5,335 nucleotides of DNA from contig DUUZ01000003.1 of NCBI GenBank assembly GCA_012841255.1, positions 1 through 5,335 on the forward strand, given 5' to 3'. This stretch comes from Clostridiaceae bacterium. Lineage in GTDB: Bacteria > Bacillota > Clostridia > Saccharofermentanales > DTU023. Below, piece by piece: positions 1-5,335 of this stretch (position 1 is its first letter; each line of letters opens with the position of its first letter). A program made the position numbers and the translations under genes. A model generated the notes under the pieces. The model had not been told where the DNA came from and did not search any database. It saw nothing but the letters and a program-made list of their open reading frames with translations.

Positions 1-524
1 ACCGGCTCTTTGAAGCCGCACGTGCCGCCCTGGGCCCCCTGTCCATCATCGCGGAGGACCTGGGCTACATGACCGAGGAAGTCTACCAGTTCCGCGAGCG
101 GACGGGTTTCCCGGGGATGAAGATCCTGCAGTTCGCCTTCAATCCCGACGCATCCAGCGACTACCTGCCCCACAACCTGACCGACCATGCCGTCCTTTAC
201 ACGGGAACCCACGATAACGATACCATCGCTGCCTGGTTTGAATTGGCCTCCCCTGAAGAGGTGGAGTTTGCGGTCCGTTACCTGGGGCTGAGCCCGGCCG
301 AAGGCTACGTAGCCGGCATGATGCGGGCGGCGGCCACGACCGTCTGTGACACGGTGATCTACCAGGTCCAGGATCTTCTGGGGCTGGGGGATGAGAGCCG
401 GATGAACCGGCCGGGGACTTTGGAGGGCAACTGGGAATGGAGGATGCTGCCCGGTGCACTCACCCCTTTACTGGCCGCAAGGATGCGGGAACTGGCCCGG
501 ATGAGCGGGCGGCTTCCGGATTGA
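1..524 (+). CDS. malQ: 4-alpha-glucanotransferase (amylomaltase), C-terminal part, 5' end outside window
   Basis: This is the C-terminal 173 residues of a GH77 4-alpha-glucanotransferase. The enzyme is cytoplasmic and disproportionates maltooligosaccharides by transferring alpha-1,4-glucan chains, in maltodextrin/glycogen metabolism. The first whole codon is at position 3 and the frame is open to the left edge, so the ATG at 69 is internal. Motifs seen: IIAEDLG at visible residues 15-21, where the Glu matches the GH77 acid/base; GFPGMK and LQFAF just after; YTGTHDNDT near residues 66-74, where the Asp after His matches the third conserved catalytic Asp; and the C-terminal RMNRPGT...GNWEWR block. 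The nucleophile Asp lies in the missing part. Family members are about 500 residues, so roughly a third is present. It ends in TGA at 522-524, with no clear terminator after it. Its sugar-metabolism role is unrelated to the nucleoside genes downstream. Identification is firm. Confidence 0.95.
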   Translation, partial: RLFEAARAALGPLSIIAEDLGYMTEEVYQFRERTGFPGMKILQFAFNPDASSDYLPHNLTDHAVLYTGTHDNDTIAAWFELASPEEVEFAVRYLGLSPAEGYVAGMMRAAATTVCDTVIYQVQDLLGLGDESRMNRPGTLEGNWEWRMLPGALTPLLAARMRELARMSGRLPD

Positions 525-552
525 CAGGCCTTCTTCCGCTTGATGAATATTT

Positions 553-582
553 TTCGGACTCTTCTCATGAATGTGCTAAAAT
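553..582 (+). promoter_or_regulatory. Probable sigma-70/sigma-A promoter for the cdd-nucleoside transporter operon
   Basis: The -10 hexamer TAAAAT lies at 577-582 and is preceded by TGC at 574-576, giving a TGn-extended -10 element. The best -35 candidate at 18-bp spacing is TTCGGA at 553-558, which matches TTGACA at only three of six bases, so the extended -10 would have to compensate. Transcription would start near 589, leaving a leader of about 70 nt before cdd. The stretch is more AT-rich than the flanking genes. An alternative is the perfect TTGACA at 521-526, overlapping the malQ stop, but its only partner (GAATAT at 545-550) is a poor -10. Confidence 0.55.
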
Positions 583-646
583 AGGGGCAGTTGAACCCGC
601 TTTTGTCGTGACGTCTGACCAAAGTGAAGGGCTCTTCAGGAATTTT

Positions 647-650
647 GAGG
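647..650 (+). promoter_or_regulatory. Ribosome binding site fixing the cdd start
   Basis: GAGG at 647-650 lies 8 nt before the ATG at 659, which is good Shine-Dalgarno spacing. The next in-frame ATG at 677 has GAGG only 2 nt upstream, which is too close. The 659 start is therefore preferred. Confidence 0.65.
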
Positions 651-658
651 GTATAAAA

Positions 659-1108
659 ATGGTGTTGACTGAGGAAATGAAGGCCAAACTTGTCAAAGAG
701 GCCTTTGAAGCACGCCGGGGGAGCTATTCCCCTTATTCCAGATTTCAAGTGGGGGCCGCCCTGTTGACTTCTGACGGCAGGATTTTTACGGGTGCCAATA
801 TTGAAAACGCGTCCTACGGGGCGACTATATGTGCCGAGAGAACTGCAGCCGTCGAGGCTGCTTTTTCAGGTTCAAGAGAGTTTATCGCCATCGCGGTTGT
901 GGGATCGGAAGAAGGTTCGGAAGATGAGGAGATGGCCTATGCCTATCCGTGCGGCATCTGCCGCCAGTTCCTCCGTGAATTTCTGCCGCAGACAGGCGAT
1001 GTCACCGTCCTGGTTGCCAGGACTCCGGATAACTATCGGGAGACGACTCTGAATGCGCTTCTGCCGCATTCGTTCGGTCCCCAAGATTTGGATTATCTGC
1101 ATCAATAA
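659..1108 (+). CDS. cdd: Cytidine deaminase
   Basis: Cytidine deaminase hydrolytically converts cytidine and deoxycytidine to uridine and deoxyuridine plus ammonia in cytoplasmic pyrimidine salvage. The 149-residue protein has the complete zinc site: Cys58 and the catalytic Glu60 in TICAERTA, then Cys98 and Cys101 in PCGICRQ. Three cysteine ligands and this short length fit the homotetrameric class rather than the longer E. coli-like dimeric class. Other family blocks are YSPYSRFQVGAAL (residues 23-35), the substrate-site GANIENASYG (45-54) and a C-terminal LLPHSFGPQDL (134-144). The frame is open as far upstream as 437 inside malQ, but the protein family begins around this ATG and the RBS supports it. 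The lipoprotein gene starts 45 bp downstream in the same direction, so co-transcription with the importer is likely. The acidic stretch at residues 84-91 (EEGSEDEE) is a loop insertion and nothing in it suggests loss of function. Confidence 0.96.
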   Translation: MVLTEEMKAKLVKEAFEARRGSYSPYSRFQVGAALLTSDGRIFTGANIENASYGATICAERTAAVEAAFSGSREFIAIAVVGSEEGSEDEEMAYAYPCGICRQFLREFLPQTGDVTVLVARTPDNYRETTLNALLPHSFGPQDLDYLHQ

Positions 1109-1114
1109 GGAAGA

Positions 1115-1133
1115 ATGACTCACTATGAGTCAT
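1115..1133. repeat. Perfect 8-bp inverted repeat upstream of the lipoprotein gene (possible operator or leader hairpin)
   Basis: ATGACTCA at 1115-1122 and TGAGTCAT at 1126-1133 are exact reverse complements separated by CTA. The repeat ends 8 bp before the Shine-Dalgarno run and 20 bp before the lipoprotein start codon. Symmetry and position suit a dimeric repressor site. As RNA it could form an 8-bp stem with a 3-nt loop. I cannot assign it to a known regulator. Confidence 0.5.
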
Positions 1134-1141
1134 CAAATATC

Positions 1142-1147
1142 GGGAGG
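1142..1147 (+). promoter_or_regulatory. Strong ribosome binding site fixing the lipoprotein start
   Basis: GGGAGG at 1142-1147 lies 6 nt upstream of the ATG at 1154. It selects that start over the in-frame ATG at 1115, which falls inside the palindrome and would put 13 residues ahead of the signal peptide. Confidence 0.85.
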
Positions 1148-1153
1148 ATAACT

Positions 1154-2188
1154 ATGAAAAAGAGACTGTTTAGCCTGATCCTGGTTCTCGCGCTGCTGCT
1201 GACCTTTGTTGTCGCCTGCGCTCCCAAGGAAGAGACACCCGACGGCAAGTCGGTCGCCCTGATCACCGACCTGGGCGGCGTCAATGATGAGTCGTTCAAC
1301 CAGTCGGCCTGGAACGGCATGAAACAGCTCGAGGAGGACGGTTTCAAGATCTCCTTCGTCGAGTCCGAAAAAGAAGCGGATTACGCAGTCAACCTGACCA
1401 ACAAGACCGAGGAAGGAAACGATCTCATCTGGGGTATCGGCTTCCTCATGGAAGAGGCCATGGTCAATGCAGCCAAGGAGCATAAGGAGCAGATGTTTGC
1501 GGTAGTAGACGTCGGTTTCGAAGAAGGTGCCTACTCCAACCTGGTCGGCGCCATGTTCCACTCGGAGGAATCCTCCTTCCTGGTCGGCTACATCGCAGGC
1601 CACATGACGGAGACGGATCACGTCGGCTTTATCCTGGGCATGGAAGGGGACGTCATGTTCCGCTTCCAGTACGGCTATCTGGCCGGTGTCGCCTATGCCG
1701 CCAAGGAACTGGGCAAGGATATCCGCGTTGATGCGGTGACCATCGACACCTTCGGCGATACCGCCAAGGGCAAGGCAACCGCTACCAAGATGTACAGTGA
1801 CGGCGCGGACATTGTCTACCACGCAGCCGGCCAGGCCGGTTCGGGCGCCATTACGGCGGCCAAGGAAATGGGCAAGTGGGCCATCGGGGTTGACCTGGAT
1901 CAAAACGAGCTGGCTCCGGACAACGTCCTGACCTCGGCTTTGAAGAATGTCGACCAGGCCGTCTACCAGATCTCCAAGCGGGTGCTTGCAGGCGAAGATG
2001 TCGGAGGCAAGACTTTCTTCCTGGGTCTGAAGGAAGGCGGCGTCGGAATCGCCCCCAGCTCAGACAAGCATGTTCCCAAGGACATCCTGGACAAGACCGA
2101 TGCCATCGAGAAACTGATCATCGCCGGTGATATCTCGGTCCCGATCACGCAAGCTGAATTTGATGCATTCAAGGCAGATCTCGGCTAG
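1154..2188 (+). CDS. BMP-family nucleoside-binding lipoprotein (ABC importer substrate-binding protein)
   Basis: This is the extracytoplasmic substrate-binding component of a nucleoside ABC importer, in the Bmp/Med/PnrA family (also named BmpA, NupN or TmpC). The 344-residue precursor starts with a lipoprotein signal peptide: KKR at 2-4, a hydrophobic core to about residue 20, and the lipobox VVA-Cys22, which predicts lipid anchoring to the membrane. The mature protein shows the family's first block, TDLGGVNDESFNQSAWNG (38-55), DLIWGIGFLM (90-99), MFAVVD (114-119), FRFQYGYLAGVAYAA (169-183), the HAAGQAGSG block (223-231), GVDLDQ (245-250), LTSALKNVD (259-267) and GGVGIAP (295-301). In PnrA-type proteins the Asp, Asn and Phe residues of such blocks contact base and ribose. 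The substrate is therefore probably purine and/or pyrimidine nucleosides, and the neighbouring cdd favours including cytidine. It precedes the ATPase gene by 85 bp, with a hairpin between them. The exact specificity cannot be read from sequence. Confidence 0.93.
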   Translation: MKKRLFSLILVLALLLTFVVACAPKEETPDGKSVALITDLGGVNDESFNQSAWNGMKQLEEDGFKISFVESEKEADYAVNLTNKTEEGNDLIWGIGFLMEEAMVNAAKEHKEQMFAVVDVGFEEGAYSNLVGAMFHSEESSFLVGYIAGHMTETDHVGFILGMEGDVMFRFQYGYLAGVAYAAKELGKDIRVDAVTIDTFGDTAKGKATATKMYSDGADIVYHAAGQAGSGAITAAKEMGKWAIGVDLDQNELAPDNVLTSALKNVDQAVYQISKRVLAGEDVGGKTFFLGLKEGGVGIAPSSDKHVPKDILDKTDAIEKLIIAGDISVPITQAEFDAFKADLG

Positions 2189-2220
2189 GCCGAAGATGAA
2201 AACCTGATTGACGGACTGTA

Positions 2221-2253
2221 CGCCCGGACATCCTGAAACGGGGTGTCCGGGCG
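2221..2253 (+). terminator. GC-rich intergenic hairpin without U-tract (partial terminator or mRNA-stabilising stem)
   Basis: CGCCCGGACA at 2221-2230 pairs perfectly with TGTCCGGGCG at 2244-2253. The stem can extend inward by T-G, C-G, C-G and T-G pairs, closing a loop of about five nt (GAAAC). The sequence after it, ACTATTATGG, is not a run of T, so this is not a canonical intrinsic terminator. Lying between the binding-protein gene and the transporter core genes, it more likely protects the 3' end of the lipoprotein message or gives partial read-through. The ATPase gene's RBS follows within 9 bp. Confidence 0.65.
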
Positions 2254-2273
2254 ACTATTATGGAGACTGAAAG

Positions 2274-3809
2274 ATGGAGCAGGTGAACAATTCCGCCCTG
2301 GCTGTTGAAATGTCGGGGATCTCGAAATCATTCGGGTCCTTCAAGGCACTGGACAATGTAGATTTTTCCGTCCGCAAGGGGACCATCCATGCCCTTCTGG
2401 GGGAGAACGGGGCGGGCAAATCGACTTTGATGAAGATCCTCTACGGCCTTTACACCAAAGATTCGGGGGAGATCCGGATCAAGGGGGAGCCATGCGAGAT
2501 CAAGAACCCCAAGCAGGCGATAGGCCAGGGAATCGGGATGGTTCACCAGCATTTCATGCTGGTCGAGAATATGACCATTGCGGAAAATATCGTCCTGGGC
2601 AATGAAGTGACCAAATCCTTCGACCGCCTGGACCAGGAACTGATGAACCGGACCATCCTGGAGTTCGGTGAACAATATGGCTTGGAAGTGGACCCGGAAG
2701 CACTAATCATGGATGTGTCCGTGGCCACCCAGCAGCGGGTTGAGATCCTCAAGGCCCTTTACCGGGATGCCGACATCCTCATCCTGGATGAACCGACGGC
2801 CGTCCTCACCCCCCAGGAGATCGACAGCCTGATCCTGACCATGCGGCGTCTGGTTGAAGCCGGCAAGACGGTCATCATCATCACCCATAAATTGAAAGAA
2901 ATCATGGCTTCCTCCGACTACTGCACCATCATCCGCAGGGGCCGGGTCATCGACACTGTAAAGGTTCAAGATGTCACCGAGAAAGATCTGGCCAACATGA
3001 TGGTGGGCCGGGAAGTCATGTTGACGACCGATAAAGAAGAGGCAAAACCCGGTGAGGTCATCATGGAGATCCGCAACCTGACCGTCAAGGACAACCGGGG
3101 GCTTGAAAAGGTCAGGGACCTTTCCCTGACGGTCCGGAAGGGAGAGATCCTGGCCATTGCGGGCGTGGACGGCAACGGCCAGACGGAACTGATCGAAGCC
3201 CTCACGGGCCTTCGGAAGACCGAGAACGGAGAGATTCTGGTCAACGGCCGCCATATTGAAAACGGGCTTCCCCTCGATGCCCACCGGGCAGGGATCCGGA
3301 CTATTCACGAAGACCGCCACAAGCGGGGCCTGGTCCTGGATTTCCAGGTGGGCGAGAACCTGATCCTGGAGTCCTATAAAAGATCGCGCTTCTCCGGCCT
3401 TTTCCGCTTCCTTTCATGGAGGAAGATCAACGACTATTCCAATAACCAGATTGACCGCTTCGATATCCGGCCGGCCGGCTGCGCCATGCAAAAGGCCAAG
3501 GAGCTGTCCGGCGGCAATCAGCAGAAGGTGATTATTGCGCGGACGGTGGAGCAGGAACCGGATCTCCTCCTGGCCTGCCAGCCGACCCGGGGATTGGATG
3601 TGGGTGCCATTGAGTTTGTCAGGAATGCGCTGGTGGAACAGCGCGACCAGGGGCGGGCCGTCCTTCTCATCTCCTATGAGCTGGACGAGGTATTCGATCT
3701 GGCTGACCGGATCAACGTCATATACAACGGGCAGATCGTGGCTGATCTGCTGCCGCAAGAGACGGACGAACAGGCCATCGGCCTCTTGATGGCGGGGGGT
3801 ACAGCATGA
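2274..3809 (+). CDS. Nucleoside ABC importer ATPase, two fused nucleotide-binding domains
   Basis: This 511-residue cytoplasmic protein powers import and is of the NupO/YufO (NupA, RnsA-like) type, with two ABC domains in one chain. Domain 1 (about 8-250) has Walker A GENGAGKST (43-51), a Q-loop Gln92 in MVHQHFML, Walker B ILILDEPTAVL (168-178, Asp172/Glu173) and the switch His205 in IIITHKL. Its signature is degenerate: VSVATQQRVEI (148-158), with Ala151 where family members normally have Gly. Domain 2 (about 262-505) has a degenerate Walker A GVDGNGQTEL (297-306, no Lys-Ser/Thr), the family block IHEDRHKRGLVLDF (344-357), an intact signature LSGGNQQK (411-418), and Walker B ACQPTRGLDVGA (434-445) with Gln436 replacing the catalytic Glu. 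Degeneracy of domain 2 is normal in this family. ATG 2274 has GGAG 8 nt upstream. The stop overlaps the first permease start (ATGA), implying translational coupling. Confidence 0.95.
   Translation: MEQVNNSALAVEMSGISKSFGSFKALDNVDFSVRKGTIHALLGENGAGKSTLMKILYGLYTKDSGEIRIKGEPCEIKNPKQAIGQGIGMVHQHFMLVENMTIAENIVLGNEVTKSFDRLDQELMNRTILEFGEQYGLEVDPEALIMDVSVATQQRVEILKALYRDADILILDEPTAVLTPQEIDSLILTMRRLVEAGKTVIIITHKLKEIMASSDYCTIIRRGRVIDTVKVQDVTEKDLANMMVGREVMLTTDKEEAKPGEVIMEIRNLTVKDNRGLEKVRDLSLTVRKGEILAIAGVDGNGQTELIEALTGLRKTENGEILVNGRHIENGLPLDAHRAGIRTIHEDRHKRGLVLDFQVGENLILESYKRSRFSGLFRFLSWRKINDYSNNQIDRFDIRPAGCAMQKAKELSGGNQQKVIIARTVEQEPDLLLACQPTRGLDVGAIEFVRNALVEQRDQGRAVLLISYELDEVFDLADRINVIYNGQIVADLLPQETDEQAIGLLMAGGTA
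3794..3799 (+). promoter_or_regulatory. Atypical G-run in RBS position before the first permease
   Basis: A run of six G at 3794-3799 sits 6 nt before the ATG at 3806. It can pair only partly with the anti-Shine-Dalgarno, and no AGGAGG-like site is visible. With the ATGA stop/start overlap, initiation probably relies on ribosomes terminating on the ATPase gene. Confidence 0.4.
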
Positions 3810-4924
3810 AGCCAATTCTTATCAGAGCGTTGAAAAAGCCCATTACGGCAGTTCTTCTGGCTATTGCCGTGGGCTTCATCATCGGCGCTATTACCCTGGC
3901 TTTGGGGGGATTCAATCCGGGACGCGGCTTCAGCCTCCTCTTCACGGGGGTCTTTTCCAGCAGCCGCCGCATGATGCAGGTGCTGGTCAATGCCGTCCCC
4001 ATCGTCATGACGGGTCTTGCCGTCTCTTTTGCCTCCCGGACCGGCCTCTTCAATATCGGGGCGGACGGGCAGTTCATCATGGGCCAGGTCACCGGGGCCA
4101 TTCTGGGTTACTACGTCCCCATGCCTGCGATCATCCACCCCCTCTTCATCCTGGTCTCTGCGTTTGCCATCGGGGGAATCTACGGATCTTTTGCCGCCTG
4201 GCTCAAAAACCGCTTTGGCATCCACGAGGTTATTTCGACCATCATGCTCAACTGGATCGCCTACTATTTCATGAATTTCGTGGTCAACATGAAAAGTGTC
4301 AAGGTTCCCGGATCCCAGCATTCACCGGAGATCCTGGATACGGCCAAGATCACCTTCTTCAGCCGGGAGTTCCGGACGACTGCGGAAGGGGAGGCCTTCC
4401 TGGCCAAATACCCCTGGCTGGAAAGCGTGGTCCGGACCGATGCCGGCTACGCCATCATCATCATGCTGCTCATGACCCTGGCCCTTTGGGTAATCTTGAA
4501 ATATACCAGAATCGGCTTCGAATTGCGGGCGGTCGGCTACAATTTCTACGCCGCTGAATTCTCGGCCATGCCGGTCCGGCGAAATGCCCTCCTGTCCATG
4601 TTCATCGCGGGGGGAACAGCCGCCCTGGGCGGGGCCATGCTGGTCATGTCCACCTCCCATTTCATCAGTATGCTGGGTGCGACGGAAGGCTATGGCTGGG
4701 ACGGGATCTCGGTGGCCCTGATTGCGGGCAACCACCCCATCGGCTGTCTTTTTGCCGGCCTTTTGTATTCGGGCCTGAAACTGGGCGGAACGGAAATCCA
4801 ATCCCGCCTGGGAGCCCCGACGGAGATCATCAACATTATGATCGGAGTCCTGGTCCTTTGTATCGCCTTTGCGCCTGCACTCCCCAGACTGGCGGAGCGC
4901 CTGGAAAGGAAGGTTGAAGCATGA
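3806..4924 (+). CDS. Nucleoside ABC importer permease, first subunit
   Basis: This 372-residue integral membrane protein belongs to the branched-chain amino acid/ribose-type permease superfamily (BPD_transp_2), subgroup NupP/YufP (NupB-like). With the second permease it would form the translocation channel for nucleosides. Probable membrane segments lie near residues 13-34, 58-78, 86-103, 108-133, 143-161, 214-232, 262-282, 298-323 and 342-360. Residues 162-212 form a polar extracytoplasmic loop. Family landmarks are GLFNIGADGQF (80-90), HEVISTIMLNWIA (140-152), the cytoplasmic GFELRAVGYN..AA (237-250), thought in this family to contact the ATPase, and YGWDGISVALIAGNHPIG (296-313). The C-terminus is basic and acidic (RLAERLERKVEA), as expected for a cytoplasmic tail. 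The start overlaps the ATPase stop and the stop overlaps the next start, both as ATGA. Length and motifs indicate an intact gene; the membrane boundaries are estimates by eye. Confidence 0.94.
   Translation: MKPILIRALKKPITAVLLAIAVGFIIGAITLALGGFNPGRGFSLLFTGVFSSSRRMMQVLVNAVPIVMTGLAVSFASRTGLFNIGADGQFIMGQVTGAILGYYVPMPAIIHPLFILVSAFAIGGIYGSFAAWLKNRFGIHEVISTIMLNWIAYYFMNFVVNMKSVKVPGSQHSPEILDTAKITFFSREFRTTAEGEAFLAKYPWLESVVRTDAGYAIIIMLLMTLALWVILKYTRIGFELRAVGYNFYAAEFSAMPVRRNALLSMFIAGGTAALGGAMLVMSTSHFISMLGATEGYGWDGISVALIAGNHPIGCLFAGLLYSGLKLGGTEIQSRLGAPTEIINIMIGVLVLCIAFAPALPRLAERLERKVEA
4908..4913 (+). promoter_or_regulatory. Ribosome binding site of the second permease
   Basis: GGAAGG at 4908-4913, inside an AAAGGAAGG run within the end of the first permease gene, lies 7 nt before the ATG at 4921. 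It supports that start, which overlaps the upstream stop by 4 nt. Confidence 0.7.
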
Positions 4925-5335
4925 ACCTCTTGAACACAGTTCTCCTGACCCTATCCATCAGCCTGATGTATTCGGCCCCCCTGATCTTTACGGCCCTGGG
5001 CGGGGTGATCACGCAGCGGGCCGGTGTCGACAATATCGGCCTGGAGGGCATGATGGCCTTTGGAGCCTGCGGGGCCGCCATTCTCTGCCACTTTACGGGG
5101 AGTCCCTGGATCGGCCTCCTGGTCGGTGCCCTGTTCGGTGCTGTCCTGGCAGTTCTCCATGCCTTTATTGCAGTCACGGCCAAGGGCAGCCAGATTATTT
5201 CCGGCATCGCCATCAATTTCATCGGCCTGGGAGCAGGCGTCTTCCTGACCCGCTTCCTTTTTGAAGGTGCCGCCCAGTCCAACTCCACCATCAACCAGCC
5301 CCTTCCCAAGGTGCTGGAACTTATGGGGATCGATA
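4921..5335 (+). CDS. Nucleoside ABC importer permease, second subunit, 3' end outside window
   Basis: This is the N-terminal 138 residues of the partner permease, of the NupQ/YufQ (NupC-like) type in the same BPD_transp_2 superfamily. The frame is open to the right edge; family members are around 300-320 residues, so somewhat under half is present. The diagnostic block is QRAGVDNIGLEGMMAFGA (32-49), which matches the GVxNIGLEGMM motif of this subunit and parallels GLFNIGADGQF in the first permease. Hydrophobic segments lie near residues 7-29, 46-58, 63-86 and 92-113, with GSQIISGIAINFIGLGAG (89-106) as a second conserved block. It would pair with the first permease to form the membrane channel. 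The 4-nt overlap with the preceding gene supports coupled synthesis of the two subunits in matching amounts. What follows it in the operon cannot be seen. Confidence 0.93.
   Translation, partial: MNLLNTVLLTLSISLMYSAPLIFTALGGVITQRAGVDNIGLEGMMAFGACGAAILCHFTGSPWIGLLVGALFGAVLAVLHAFIAVTAKGSQIISGIAINFIGLGAGVFLTRFLFEGAAQSNSTINQPLPKVLELMGID

Larger units (their letters stand above)
525..658 (+). other. Intergenic region and cdd leader
   Basis: This 134-bp gap between malQ and cdd holds the probable promoter and an approximately 70-nt leader. I see no convincing intrinsic terminator for malQ, no tRNA and no recognisable riboswitch aptamer. A small 5-bp stem (TGAAG/CTTCA near 625-638) is too weak to call. 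The cdd frame stays open upstream through this gap, but its translation there resembles no domain and is not preceded by a suitable start. Confidence 0.5.

Noticed and set aside
521..550. Perfect TTGACA -35 hexamer overlapping the malQ stop
   Set aside because: The only -10 partner at suitable spacing (GAATAT) is poor; the extended -10 at 574-582 is the better promoter candidate.
437..658. In-frame upstream extension of cdd starting inside malQ
   Set aside because: The extension resembles no cytidine deaminase sequence, overlaps malQ and the probable promoter, and the RBS-supported start at 659 gives the normal family length.
525..658. Possible riboswitch in the cdd leader
   Set aside because: The leader from the predicted transcription start is only about 70 nt, and I see no purine-riboswitch core or other known aptamer and no terminator/antiterminator pair.
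1115..1153. Alternative lipoprotein start at the ATG at 1115
   Set aside because: It would put 13 polar residues before a classical signal peptide and lacks a well-spaced RBS; GGGAGG clearly serves the ATG at 1154.
1133..1903. Long antisense open frame (256 codons) over the lipoprotein gene
   Set aside because: It lies wholly opposite a well-supported gene, its translation shows no recognisable domain, and it is explained by GC-rich codon bias of the sense strand.
3731..3750. Inverted repeat GCAGATC / GATCTGC with 6-nt loop inside the ATPase gene
   Set aside because: It is only a 7-bp stem within coding sequence for a normal C-terminal motif, with no U-tract and no gene end nearby; probably chance.
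3674..4321. Antisense open frame of 215 codons across the ATPase/permease junction
   Set aside because: The translation is a low-complexity Asp/Glu/Gly/His-rich mix typical of the reverse complement of a membrane-protein gene, with no domain or RBS support.
4451..4468. Short run of ATC repeats in the first permease gene
   Set aside because: It encodes consecutive Ile residues of a membrane segment; ordinary codon use rather than a functional repeat.

Overview
The window reads as a bacterial chromosome segment with fairly GC-rich coding DNA and all genes on the + strand. Purine-rich Shine-Dalgarno sites, an AT-rich intergenic stretch with a TGn-extended -10 box, and a lipoprotein-type binding protein all suggest a Bacillota (Firmicutes-like) organism, perhaps an anaerobic clostridial lineage. 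The taxonomic guess is inference; the sequence contains no marker gene that would settle it.

Layout. (1) 1-524: the 3' end of malQ, encoding 4-alpha-glucanotransferase (amylomaltase), cut by the left edge. (2) 525-658: a non-coding gap with a probable promoter around 553-582. (3) 659-1108: cdd, a complete cytidine deaminase. (4) 1109-1153: a short gap holding a perfect 8-bp inverted repeat and a strong ribosome binding site. (5) 1154-2188: a BMP-family (PnrA/Med/NupN-like) nucleoside-binding lipoprotein. (6) 2189-2273: a gap with a strong GC-rich hairpin that lacks a U-tract. (7) 2274-3809: a two-domain ABC ATPase. (8) 3806-4924: the first permease, overlapping the ATPase gene by 4 nt (ATGA). 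(9) 4921-5335: the second permease, also entered through an ATGA overlap and cut by the right edge.

How the genes work together. The lipoprotein, ATPase and two permeases form a standard four-component nucleoside importer of the BMP/NupNOPQ (BmpA-NupABC, RnsBACD) type. Cytidine deaminase upstream would convert imported (deoxy)cytidine to (deoxy)uridine, so the block is best read as a nucleoside uptake and salvage operon. malQ belongs to glycogen/maltodextrin metabolism and is probably a separate unit that happens to lie upstream.

I found no sign of a novel system. The points most worth a second look are the perfect palindrome in front of the lipoprotein gene, the intergenic hairpin after it, and the ATPase, where the degenerate motifs of both halves fall in the same predicted nucleotide site.
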